Below are positions 25,587 through 34,095 of a stretch of DNA of 64,000 nucleotides, piece by piece (position 1 is the stretch's first letter; each line of letters begins with the position of its first letter). A program made the translations under genes and the position numbers. The DNA comes from G023898405 sp964368985 (lineage in GTDB: Bacteria; Myxococcota; UBA727; JABDBI01), in the NCBI GenBank assembly GCA_964368985.1, contig CAYJDW010000002.1, forward strand, positions 1-64,000, read 5' to 3'. Under the pieces are notes generated by a model. The model saw only the letters and a list, made by a program, of their open reading frames with translations. It was not told where the DNA came from and did not search any database.

Positions 25587-26465
25587 ATGAATCGCGTACT
25601 TTATTCTTCGCTGGTTTTATTGCTCTTGTTGCTCGCTTGTTCTTGGAAAAATACGAAAATTAGCAGTGATAATTTTGGCGAGTTGTGGGGTGAGATAATT
25701 GCTAAACTCAATAAAAATTCGGGTCAAAAACTCGGAAATTTATCTCATCTCACGACGGACCTCTTATTGCTGAATGAACAAGAATTATCTCAAATAAATT
25801 CTTTGTGGCTTAACTCTGCTCATGAAGGACTAAATAAAGAGGAACTTAGAAAAAAAGAAAATAAATTTTTTTATGATCATATTGAGAAACTAAATAATCA
25901 GGTGATTTTGCAGCTCGAAGAGATTGGAAAACAAAATAAGTCGACAAAAAATTATCGTGATCTGGCGGACAGAATAAGTGTGGCTATTGAGAAAAATCCC
26001 ATTATCTCAAGTGAAAATGCTCGCACCTTTGAACATGGCGATGAAATTGGTTTTTGTTTTGGTCGTGCTTTGTTGGCCCATTATCTGTTGCTTAAAAATG
26101 GCGTCCCAGAAAGCGATATTTTGAAAATTTTCACGATTGGCCAACTAAAAGTGGGCTATCAGTATTGGCATTTCCACGTCGCGGTCATGGTGAAAGATCC
26201 ACTCTCAGGATTTATTGTCCTCGATCCTTTGCAAGAAAAGACACTGGATTACAAAGACTGGATAGCAGCTAACCATCGCTATTCAGTTAAATATCCATTG
26301 TCACGCGTGAGATTTTATGTGACCGACCCGCGAAAATTTATGCCCGCCAATGGAATGTATGCCGTCGAAGATCTTTCTCATCCGGTGCTCAAGGAATATT
26401 TTTTTAAACTGGGATTTGAAATTAAAAATAACTTTGCCCTGATAAATTCTCATTGTGGCGGATAA
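25587..26465 (+). CDS. Papain/transglutaminase-fold lipoprotein (protein-glutaminase-like)
   Basis: Lipoprotein (lipobox LLAC, Cys18) with a C-terminal cysteine-peptidase-like domain. The triad order Cys-His-Asp is visible: Cys157 in GFCFGRALLAH, His197 in YWHFHVAVMV, Asp213 in VLDPLQ. That arrangement with these contexts matches the protein-glutaminase/transglutaminase-like superfamily, which deamidates or cleaves amides of proteins. The N-terminal 130 residues are helical and may be a pro-region or a binding part. No adjacent partner gene was recognised. An M28 peptidase gene follows 61 bases later in the same direction. Confidence 0.65.
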   Translation: MNRVLYSSLVLLLLLLACSWKNTKISSDNFGELWGEIIAKLNKNSGQKLGNLSHLTTDLLLLNEQELSQINSLWLNSAHEGLNKEELRKKENKFFYDHIEKLNNQVILQLEEIGKQNKSTKNYRDLADRISVAIEKNPIISSENARTFEHGDEIGFCFGRALLAHYLLLKNGVPESDILKIFTIGQLKVGYQYWHFHVAVMVKDPLSGFIVLDPLQEKTLDYKDWIAANHRYSVKYPLSRVRFYVTDPRKFMPANGMYAVEDLSHPVLKEYFFKLGFEIKNNFALINSHCGG

Positions 26466-26526
26466 TTTAAAACGCACTTTTTATTTCGCTCTCACTCTCG
26501 TGTTAGCCTGAACATGGAGGGGAACT

Positions 26527-27414
26527 ATGTCATTAATGAAATCAGGTTTGTTAGTTTTTTTGGTGGCGTCATCGCTATTAGCAGATAATTTTAATTTTGG
26601 AGCATCGGTGGATGAAGTGGTTTCGTCCATCGATATGGAGAAATGGTATCAGGATACGGAGCACTTAGCTTTAATGAATCGTTATTATCGAAGCGAGGAT
26701 ATAGACCGTGCGAGGGATTGGTTAGTGGAGCAGTTTTCTGCTTTGGGATTACAAACGAGCTTAGAAGAAATATCGATTAATGGCACGCGTGGTTATAACG
26801 TGGTTGCCGAAATAAGGGGCAGCCAATCGCCGGAAAAAATTTATATTATCGGTGCGCATTATGATTCCACCTCAGAAAACCCGCTCCATGCGGCACCAGG
26901 CGCCGAAGATAATGCATCCGGCACGGCGGCTCTACTCACTATCGCCAAGGCATTTGCCGCACAAAAGCCAAAATCGACCATCCGTTTCGTAGCCTTTTCG
27001 GGGGAGGAGGCCGGATTAAAAGGAAGCAAACAACACGTGCAAAATATTATTTCTCGTCATGAAAGAGAAAAAATTCGCGGCGTTATTATCATGGATATGA
27101 TTGGTTATTCGTCGGATTCAGATTTAGACGCGCTCATTGAAACCAGTGCTAAAAATCAATATCTCGTTGATTTGCTCCACGCCTCAGCGAGAAAATATAG
27201 CGCGGGCCGAGACGAGACTTCATTTAATTATTGGGGCTCGGACCATGTCCCTTTTATCGATAACGATTTTTTGGCGGCATTGGTAATTGAAAATGATTAT
27301 GAGGAGTATCCCGATTATCATAAATCAACGGATCTAATGGCCAACCTAAATGTGGCTATGGCGAAATCGATTATTAATATGATTTCAGGGAGTTTAGGCT
27401 ATTGGGTCTTATGA
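26527..27414 (+). CDS. M28 family zinc metallopeptidase
   Basis: Exported aminopeptidase-type enzyme. The signal peptide covers about residues 1-20. All M28 ligands and acids are seen: His111 and Asp113 (GAHYDS), Asp128 (AEDNASG), Glu160/161 (SGEEAG), Asp190 (IMDMIGY), and His265 (YPDYHKSTD). At 295 residues it is a minimal catalytic domain without PA or PDZ inserts. AGGGG lies before the ATG. Likely a periplasmic or secreted degrader of peptides, with the subtilisin downstream. Confidence 0.9.
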   Translation: MSLMKSGLLVFLVASSLLADNFNFGASVDEVVSSIDMEKWYQDTEHLALMNRYYRSEDIDRARDWLVEQFSALGLQTSLEEISINGTRGYNVVAEIRGSQSPEKIYIIGAHYDSTSENPLHAAPGAEDNASGTAALLTIAKAFAAQKPKSTIRFVAFSGEEAGLKGSKQHVQNIISRHEREKIRGVIIMDMIGYSSDSDLDALIETSAKNQYLVDLLHASARKYSAGRDETSFNYWGSDHVPFIDNDFLAALVIENDYEEYPDYHKSTDLMANLNVAMAKSIINMISGSLGYWVL

Positions 27415-27516
27415 GCGTCATGGGGAGCATAGCGCGATCTAAGCCTAGTTTAGAGCTGCGGGGGAGCATTGTGGTCGTTATAATGATGGGAATCTAATGA
27501 CTTATTGGAAAATCTC

Positions 27517-29067
27517 ATGAAAATAACCGGCCTTTTTACCTATGCTTTTATTCTTCTGCTCTTAGGATCTTGTGGTGGTGGCACTGATGACATGGCCGAA
27601 AGGGCTAAGAAGCCGGTTGATCAAATACAGCTTTTGCCCCCGTCTACCAATCCTATTTCGTCCCCCGAGACTGAATCCCCCGAGCGAAAAGCTAGGCTTC
27701 AGACGCCTGTATCGTCGGTCAACCCAGGCATCGCCCCCGACGTCACTGAACCGTGGCATTTATTTGGCAAGAATGGCATAAATTTGGGCCCTGCTTGGGA
27801 GATTACGACGGGAAGCAAAGATATTACTATTGCTATTATCGATAATGGCTTTGCGCCGAATCATACAGCTTTTTCAAAAGGCAATTGTAGGAACAAAATC
27901 GAACATCTGGATTTCCTGAAGAAGCCAAAGAAAAGCGCCCACGGCCAAATGGTCGCGTCGGTTATCGCTACCTGTGGGGACAATCCCCTCGACATTATCG
28001 GTATTAATGCACACTCACCTGTTCAATGGATTGAGGTAGGCCCTGGACAAGCAGGCACCTCACGCGAACTCATTCGATGGGTTCTAGGCGAAAAAGATCT
28101 TTGTAAAAAGGCTAAATACATCACTTGTACAGGAGACAATCTCTTCCCTGCACGGGTGATAAATCGTTCGGCTGGATCGTCAAGCACCACGCCCTATATC
28201 GATCGGGCTTTGTTGTTGCCCGTCGTCGAACAGGCGAAGCGCCTCGAGAGTATTATTGTGGCCGCTGCTGGAAATGACCCAATAAATGCCGATAATGACT
28301 TCCCTGCTTCTGCAACCGGAGTCATCTCGGTAGGATCTACCAACCAAGATGGCGTGGCGACCAAATGGAGCTCCTGGGGAGAAACCGTGGAAATTATGGC
28401 GCCAGGAGAAAAAATTTCAGTGGCAACACCAGCAGGCAAAGAATATGCCAGTGGATCCTCATTCGCGGCTCCCATCATAACGGCAGTAATTTCCCTTATG
28501 TATTCAATCTATCCCGCATTAAATTGGAAGACAGCGGTGTACTTTCTGCAATCCACGGCGGTTGCGATGGACTGCCATGACTATTGTATTGCTGGGCGCG
28601 AGAGGAAGGTACAAGATCAATGTAGAAAAGACTGTTGTCGAGGTGAAAGCCAGGTTTGCACACCAGGACGGGTTGATGCAGCAGCGGCGCTAAGTGCCGC
28701 TCAAAAAGCTGCTTCTTCGGGCTTACCCAAAGTTGCATTAGTTGATTCAAACAAATTATTAGTCGGAGTGAGCTTTAAAACTACTCCAGAAGGAAGGCGA
28801 GGTGACTTTGTTCTTCGCAATGTGGGAGGAGCTTCGGGTAAATACCTTATTACTTCTCCAGACGGCGCACTTACATTCAGCGCGACAGAAATAGAACTTG
28901 CCCCTAAAGGACAGCCCAACGATTCTCAAAAAATAAGCATCGTCACGACTAAAAAATTTATTGGAGACAAAGACGCCGCCATTCGCATTGCAAGCCCGGA
29001 ATCTGGGGTGCTAAGTACTTTTTCCGATGAAATTGTGCTTTATGCTAAAACCGATTTTTCTCTTTGA
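27517..29067 (+). CDS. Subtilisin-family (S8) serine protease lipoprotein
   Basis: Secreted or lipid-anchored endopeptidase of 516 residues. From the ATG at 27517 the lipobox is LGSC (Cys19), followed by a Ser/Pro-rich linker. The catalytic Asp109 (IIDNGF), His142 (AHGQMVAS), oxyanion Asn253 (AAGND) and Ser315 (GSSFAAP) appear in the S8 order. A cysteine-rich insert near 350-385 (several C-x-C pairs) and a beta-type C-terminal domain follow. No long propeptide is evident. The next gene is convergent. Confidence 0.9.
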   Translation: MKITGLFTYAFILLLLGSCGGGTDDMAERAKKPVDQIQLLPPSTNPISSPETESPERKARLQTPVSSVNPGIAPDVTEPWHLFGKNGINLGPAWEITTGSKDITIAIIDNGFAPNHTAFSKGNCRNKIEHLDFLKKPKKSAHGQMVASVIATCGDNPLDIIGINAHSPVQWIEVGPGQAGTSRELIRWVLGEKDLCKKAKYITCTGDNLFPARVINRSAGSSSTTPYIDRALLLPVVEQAKRLESIIVAAAGNDPINADNDFPASATGVISVGSTNQDGVATKWSSWGETVEIMAPGEKISVATPAGKEYASGSSFAAPIITAVISLMYSIYPALNWKTAVYFLQSTAVAMDCHDYCIAGRERKVQDQCRKDCCRGESQVCTPGRVDAAAALSAAQKAASSGLPKVALVDSNKLLVGVSFKTTPEGRRGDFVLRNVGGASGKYLITSPDGALTFSATEIELAPKGQPNDSQKISIVTTKKFIGDKDAAIRIASPESGVLSTFSDEIVLYAKTDFSL

Positions 29068-29079
29068 TTATCTGGCGCG

Positions 29080-29628
29080 CTAAGCAATCAACATCCCCGC
29101 TTTAACTTCCTTCAGCATGGTTGAACCCGCCAATATTTCCACCAAAGTCAGCGCAAACTGCATGGCACTACCAGGACCCTGGGCGGTCACTACTTGTCCA
29201 TCGATAACGACCGGCTGGTCGAGATAATGTTTGATATGGGATTTTAGGGCAGGATAACAAGTAGCTTTTTTCTGATCGAGCAAACCATGATCAGCAAAAA
29301 CCAGGGCAGGCGAGGCACAAATAGCCGCGATTAATTTACCTTCTTTAAAAAAAGTCTTAAGTTCATCGATGAGTAAAGAATATTCAGCAAAGTTCTGCGC
29401 GCCTTCGGTGCCGCCTGGTAAAATAATGGCGTCGTAATCCGAGAGAACCTCGTCGGTAAAATCGGAATCGGCTACGATTTTTGTTCCAAGTGCTCCCGTA
29501 ATTTGTCGCCCCATGATGCTACTGACACGCACGCTCATATCCGCGCGACGCAAAACATCAATGATCGTGATAGCTTCCAGTTCTTCGGTACCATTGGCGA
29601 CGGCGACTAATACGTTGGCTTTATTCAT
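29080..29628 (-). CDS. DJ-1/PfpI family protein
   Basis: Cytosolic protein of 182 residues of the DJ-1/ThiJ/PfpI superfamily. The nucleophile elbow AAICASPALVF holds the conserved Cys (about 104), and the N-terminal ANGTEELEAI is a DJ-1 signature including the acidic partner Glu. Members act as glyoxalase/deglycase-like or redox-stress proteins. It is 9 bases downstream of the barrel-like gene on the same strand. Confidence 0.9.
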   Translation of the reverse strand: MNKANVLVAVANGTEELEAITIIDVLRRADMSVRVSSIMGRQITGALGTKIVADSDFTDEVLSDYDAIILPGGTEGAQNFAEYSLLIDELKTFFKEGKLIAAICASPALVFADHGLLDQKKATCYPALKSHIKHYLDQPVVIDGQVVTAQGPGSAMQFALTLVEILAGSTMLKEVKAGMLIA

Positions 29629-29637
29629 GCTCGATCC

Positions 29638-30213
29638 TTAAAAGAAATAGGTCCAGCCACCACCGAAATTGGGGTAGGAGTTTTCAAAGGCTAATCCTTT
29701 TTTGGGCTTTATGCTTACTTTGGTCATCCAGGGAATTTCTAGGTGAATCGAAAAGTTTTCGGTGAAAAAATATTCGGCGCCGGGGCCTATACCTAAACCA
29801 AGCATGGCCGAATGAGTAGAATTATCCACCATCATGTCCTTCACAAACCGATGGGTACTGTTTAAGTGATAAACCCCAGCGGCATAAGCTACGGCATAGA
29901 TGCGGATGGAAGAACGTGGCAATCCCGAGTTGGGAAAATTATGGTGTGCGAATGTATACATTCCACCGATAGCAAGGCCAGCATGACCCGAATCATTCCA
30001 AAACCCTCCGCCCAAATTAGTGGAGATGCCGAAGCGATTGGAAAAATGATGGCGATAGGAAAATCCCCACGTTTCATAAACCGTTCCGCCAATGCCAATA
30101 CCATGACTTTCGCCATTTTTCCGAGCGTCCTGAACCGGGACCTCAAATGCTTCGAGGAAAGCTGTACTGCTAAAGCACAAAGCCAATAAACTTACAATTA
30201 AAGACATTTTCAT
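29638..30213 (-). CDS. Outer-membrane beta-barrel-like protein
   Basis: A 191-residue exported protein with signal peptide (start MKMSLIVSLLALCF, cleavage near residue 20), preceded by GGGTG at good spacing. The mature part is made of alternating aromatic/glycine strands (GIGIGGTVYETWGFSYRHHF, LGLGIGPGAEYFF), and the chain ends in Phe after WTYF, a typical barrel terminus. It resembles small eight-stranded barrels, but no catalytic residues were recognised. Operon-like with the DJ-1 gene. Confidence 0.7.
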   Translation of the reverse strand: MKMSLIVSLLALCFSSTAFLEAFEVPVQDARKNGESHGIGIGGTVYETWGFSYRHHFSNRFGISTNLGGGFWNDSGHAGLAIGGMYTFAHHNFPNSGLPRSSIRIYAVAYAAGVYHLNSTHRFVKDMMVDNSTHSAMLGLGIGPGAEYFFTENFSIHLEIPWMTKVSIKPKKGLAFENSYPNFGGGWTYFF

Positions 30214-30293
30214 ATTTATCACCCCAGTGTCTAACAATGATTTTGCTGGTCTATCATCCTTAATGCTAAAAAAAAATGAGACGAAAAGATTAT

Positions 30294-31052
30294 TTATTCA
30301 AGTTGCTCATAGTTTCGTATCAACCTGTTAGGTGATGGATCTGAGGATTTTAAAGCCATCGCATCAATCGAAGGCGCTTTTTTGTTTTTTTCGGCAGTTC
30401 TTTCACAATCACCAATGAGATCCAAATGATTTAGGTGGCTCAGTAATTCGGTTAAAGACACCGCCATAGTTTTTTGTTGTTCATGGCAAATAGTTATTCT
30501 TTCACCGTCGCTATTTTGTGAAGCATCCGGCAGACCGTCATTTTCATCATCGTGGTCCTGTGAGTCGGGGATGCCGTCCTCATCGAAATCTAGTTTGGTG
30601 GCGGGATTGGTGCCAGGATAGGCATAGTCGCCCTTGATATCGAGAATCCCTAGATCGAGTCCTCCCGTAGCCGTCGTTTTAGGGAGGCGTAAGGTGTCGC
30701 GCATGCCTATTTCGGAATCTGAATCAAAAGTTAATAAGGCGGGGCTTATGTTATCCGTGTTTATTCCTGGACTAGGAAGAAAATAAATGGCAAATGTATC
30801 ATTTCCGGGCAAGTTAAGGGCAAAGCTATTGCCTGCCTGAATTGAGCTTTGATACCGGTCTCCCGCCGTACTAAGTGCTACAACTTCACCTTTGTCAAAA
30901 TCCCTATCGATAATGCGACCACTTATTAGCCACTCTTCTTTGGTCAGGCTGTCCAATAACTCAGATTCAGGGTTTTTTTTACACCCTAAGAGTCCTGATA
31001 ATGCCATGATTATCAGGCTGCTTCTTAGAACGAGAGTAGCTTTGGCATACAT
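30294..31052 (-). CDS. Lipoprotein with TSP3-type calcium-binding repeat
   Basis: Unknown 252-residue lipoprotein (lipobox LLGC, Cys24). Residues about 100-130 resemble a carboxypeptidase-regulatory or Ig-like beta domain. Around 160-185 there is a thrombospondin type-3-like Ca-binding loop (DFDEDGIPDSQDHDDENDGL). A tail of about 70 residues with two Cys and Leu/His-rich sequence (LLSHLNHLDLIGDC) follows. Likely located at the outer membrane; function not assigned. Confidence 0.7.
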   Translation of the reverse strand: MYAKATLVLRSSLIIMALSGLLGCKKNPESELLDSLTKEEWLISGRIIDRDFDKGEVVALSTAGDRYQSSIQAGNSFALNLPGNDTFAIYFLPSPGINTDNISPALLTFDSDSEIGMRDTLRLPKTTATGGLDLGILDIKGDYAYPGTNPATKLDFDEDGIPDSQDHDDENDGLPDASQNSDGERITICHEQQKTMAVSLTELLSHLNHLDLIGDCERTAEKNKKAPSIDAMALKSSDPSPNRLIRNYEQLE

Positions 31053-31228
31053 AAGACCTCCAACAATCTCGTTTAAGTTTGAGGCCAGTTCAATAATCGC
31101 ATATTACTGCATTGATTTTGCTGGCAAAAAGGCAACTCTAGCGAGACCAGAAGCAATACTAGCAAATATGGGGGGCTCGATTGTTGATGCAGCCACGTTT
31201 TTCTAAAAAGTTGGGGTAGGTAGCCAAG

Positions 31229-31552
31229 ATGGGCAAAAAAAGGCAATCAATTGGTGAAAGATCTGAAGATACTTTGGTGCTAGAAAAAGAAGAAACCAAA
31301 GAGCCAAAAAAATACACTGTAATACTTCATAATGATGATTTCACTACGCAAGAATTCGTTATTCATATTCTCGTTAATTTTTTTCATAAAAATGGGGAAG
31401 AGGCCCACCGGCTGATGTTAAAGGTTCATTTGGAAGGAAAAGCCAAGGTCGGATTATATACAAAAGATATAGCTGAAAGCAAGGTTTTTGTGGTCACTTC
31501 TTATAGCAGACAAAATGGCATGCCTTTATTGTTAACTGCCGAACAAGAATGA
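31229..31552 (+). CDS. clpS: ATP-dependent Clp protease adaptor ClpS
   Basis: N-degron adaptor that hands substrates with bulky N-terminal residues to ClpAP. The core motif HNDDFTTQEFVIHIL holds the degron-binding Asn/Asp, and MLKVHLEGKAKVGLYTKDIAE is typical. The length of 107 residues equals the family norm. clpA follows 124 bases downstream in the same direction, the usual pairing. Confidence 0.95.
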   Translation: MGKKRQSIGERSEDTLVLEKEETKEPKKYTVILHNDDFTTQEFVIHILVNFFHKNGEEAHRLMLKVHLEGKAKVGLYTKDIAESKVFVVTSYSRQNGMPLLLTAEQE

Positions 31553-31675
31553 ACAAAATTGTATTCATAAATGACGCTAAATTACAGATGCTTACACAAA
31601 TTTGATCAAGAGAATTCGATTATAGCTAGCCTGCATGCGAGCTAATCGCTAGGGTTTATTACGGGGAGAATGGGG

Positions 31676-33919
31676 ATGTTGAGCCATGAAGTAGAAAAGA
31701 TTGTTGAAGATGCCCTAGAGGAGGCGCAAGCGCGCCGGCATGAATTTGCTACGGTTGAACACCTTTGTTTTGTTCTTTTTGAAAATCCCAAAATTAAAGC
31801 ATTGTTACAGCAAATGGGCGTTAGTAAAAAAGAGCTGAAAGCGCGCTTTTTAGAGTTCATAGAACACCAAATTGAATCTTTGCCAGAAAATTCCCAGGTG
31901 GAAACCTTGCCTAGTTTAGGTTTTCAGCGTGTCTTACAAAGAGCTGCTGTTCACATTGTGGGTGCTGGCAAAACGGAAGTCTCGGTTGAGCACGTGTTGG
32001 TGGCAGCTTTCGATGAAGATGAAAGCTACGCTGTTTTTATGATGCAGCAAGCCGGAATAACGCGTCTCGATTTAGTATCGGTCATTTCCCATGGCGGTGC
32101 TGATTCCGATGAAGACGACGATGAAATGGACGAGGAAGAGTCTGATGGCGATGCTAAGCCCCACGAAAAAACTAACCTCGCACGCTTTACCTTGTGCCTG
32201 ACCAATGAAGCCAGGATGGGCAGGCTTGACCAAGTAATCGGTCGTGAAAAAGAGCTTGAGCGGACTATTCAAGTATTGTCTCGACGGCGAAAAAATAACC
32301 CACTCTTGGTGGGCGATCCGGGTGTAGGGAAAACGGCCCTAGCAGAAGGATTGGCTTTAAAGATCATCGAGGGCAAAGTACCTGACTATTTATTGGGTGC
32401 TGAAATGTATTTGCTCGATATGGGTGCCATACTTGCCGGGGCCCGTTATCGGGGCGATTTTGAAAATCGCATGAAAGCGGTGCTGAAAGCTATCGAAGCA
32501 AAGCCCAATGCCATCATGGTGATCGATGAAATTCACACCGTAATTGGAGCAGGGGCGACCACCGGCAGCAGCATGGATGCGTCAAATCTCTTAAAACCTA
32601 TACTTTCCAAAGGCCGCTTACGCTGCATTGGCTCTACAACTTTTAAAGAATATCGGAGTTATTTTGAGAAGGATCGAGCCTTAGCGCGACGTTTTCAAAA
32701 GATCGATATCGATGAGCCAAGCGATGAAGAATGCGAACAAATTTTGCGAGGTATCAGGCCTCGCTATGAAGAGTTTCACAGCGTAAAAATCACCGACGAG
32801 GCCATTAAGCTGTCAGTGAATTTATCGAAACGTTTTTTACATGAACGAAAATTACCAGATAAAGCCATAGATTTGATCGATGAAGCATGCGCCCGCTTAC
32901 GTTTGCTCAACAGTCAAAGCACCATAAAGAGTCAGTCACTGGTGGATGAAAAAGCTATTGAAGAAGCGGTTGCAAGTATGGCGCAGATTCCGTCCCGCAC
33001 TATTAGTCACGACGATAAAGAATTGCTGGGACGCCTGGAAAATAGTTTAAAAGCCAATGTGTTTGGCCAAGATCAGGCGATTGAGCAGATTTCAAATGCC
33101 ATTTTAATGTCACGGGCGGGCTTGAGAGAAAAAGATAAACCCATCGGTTGTTTTCTTTTTACCGGTCCTTCCGGGGTTGGTAAAACTGAAGTGGCGAAGC
33201 AGGTAGCCCTTTCACTCGGCGTAAATCTCATTCGTTTTGATATGAGCGAATATATGGAGCGGCATACTGCTTCAAGATTGGTGGGTGCTCCCCCAGGCTA
33301 TGTGGGCTACGAGCAAGGTGGACTTCTGACTGACGCCATCAATAAAACTCCCTATGCCGTCTTACTCCTCGATGAAATTGAAAAAGCCCATCCCGACGTT
33401 TTTAATATGCTTTTACAAGTCATGGATTATGGCAAATTAACCGACAACAACGGCCGTGCTTCCGATTTTCGCCATGTAATTTTAATAATGACCAGTAATG
33501 TGGGCGCTCGCGAACGCGAACAGCGTTCCATCGGCTTCGTTGAGGAAAGCGCACTGCATCAGGATGACAAGGCCGTTAAGCGTTTATTCAGTCCCGAATT
33601 TCGTAACCGTCTCGACGCTAAAGTTTCATTTAATAAACTGAGTCCTGAAATAGTCGTAAAAGTTGTCGAGAAATTCATTGATGAACTGCGTCTTCAATTG
33701 CTCGAGAAAAATGTTGCCATTACTATCTCCAGTGATGCAGCATTGCTGCTCGCCAAATTGGGTTATGACGCCACCATGGGAGCTCGTCCTCTAAGTCGGA
33801 TTATCCAAGAAAAGATCAAAAAACCGCTCGCCCAAGAACTGCTCTTTGGCGCTTTGGTCAATGGCGGGAGCGTGGAAATCCAAGTGGTGGATGGTCAGAT
33901 TAAAACCTTGATTCCATGA
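31676..33919 (+). CDS. clpA: ATP-dependent Clp protease ATPase subunit ClpA
   Basis: Hexameric AAA+ unfoldase that feeds ClpP. The N-domain spans residues 1-140, an acidic linker follows (DSDEDDDEMDEEES), and D1 has Walker A GDPGVGKT. The second module D2 has Walker A GPSGVGKT, Walker B VLLLDEIEKAH and a sensor 2 region (YDATMGARPLSRII). The ATG at 31676 is chosen because GGGGAG lies six bases upstream and the N-terminus MLSHEVEKIV matches ClpA; the ATG at 31670 sits too close to that site. 747 residues. It is the ClpS partner; clpP is not in the window. Confidence 0.95.
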   Translation: MLSHEVEKIVEDALEEAQARRHEFATVEHLCFVLFENPKIKALLQQMGVSKKELKARFLEFIEHQIESLPENSQVETLPSLGFQRVLQRAAVHIVGAGKTEVSVEHVLVAAFDEDESYAVFMMQQAGITRLDLVSVISHGGADSDEDDDEMDEEESDGDAKPHEKTNLARFTLCLTNEARMGRLDQVIGREKELERTIQVLSRRRKNNPLLVGDPGVGKTALAEGLALKIIEGKVPDYLLGAEMYLLDMGAILAGARYRGDFENRMKAVLKAIEAKPNAIMVIDEIHTVIGAGATTGSSMDASNLLKPILSKGRLRCIGSTTFKEYRSYFEKDRALARRFQKIDIDEPSDEECEQILRGIRPRYEEFHSVKITDEAIKLSVNLSKRFLHERKLPDKAIDLIDEACARLRLLNSQSTIKSQSLVDEKAIEEAVASMAQIPSRTISHDDKELLGRLENSLKANVFGQDQAIEQISNAILMSRAGLREKDKPIGCFLFTGPSGVGKTEVAKQVALSLGVNLIRFDMSEYMERHTASRLVGAPPGYVGYEQGGLLTDAINKTPYAVLLLDEIEKAHPDVFNMLLQVMDYGKLTDNNGRASDFRHVILIMTSNVGAREREQRSIGFVEESALHQDDKAVKRLFSPEFRNRLDAKVSFNKLSPEIVVKVVEKFIDELRLQLLEKNVAITISSDAALLLAKLGYDATMGARPLSRIIQEKIKKPLAQELLFGALVNGGSVEIQVVDGQIKTLIP

Positions 33920-33976
33920 GCAAAACGGCTCGAGAAAGTCTCGAAGAAAAATCCTTGAGATTTGGTGAAAAATATA

Positions 33977-33998
33977 TGCTCCATCTGTTATTGGAGCA
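33977..33998. other. Small hairpin after clpA
   Basis: Perfect 7-bp arms TGCTCCA and TGGAGCA with an 8-base loop, about 60 bases after the clpA stop. No T-run follows, so its role as a terminator is unsure. The remaining gap up to 34095 is AT-rich with no other signal. Confidence 0.3.
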
Positions 33999-34095
33999 CA
34001 TGTAAGCGCCCGCGAGATGGTATTTAGTAGATATAGTTTTAGAACTTATTTTATATGATTAAATTTATAAATGGTCTTTGGGAAGGCAGGTTTGC

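Noticed and set aside
28365..28580. Open frame inside the subtilisin gene
   Set aside because: It lies within a clearly coding S8 protease domain in another frame.
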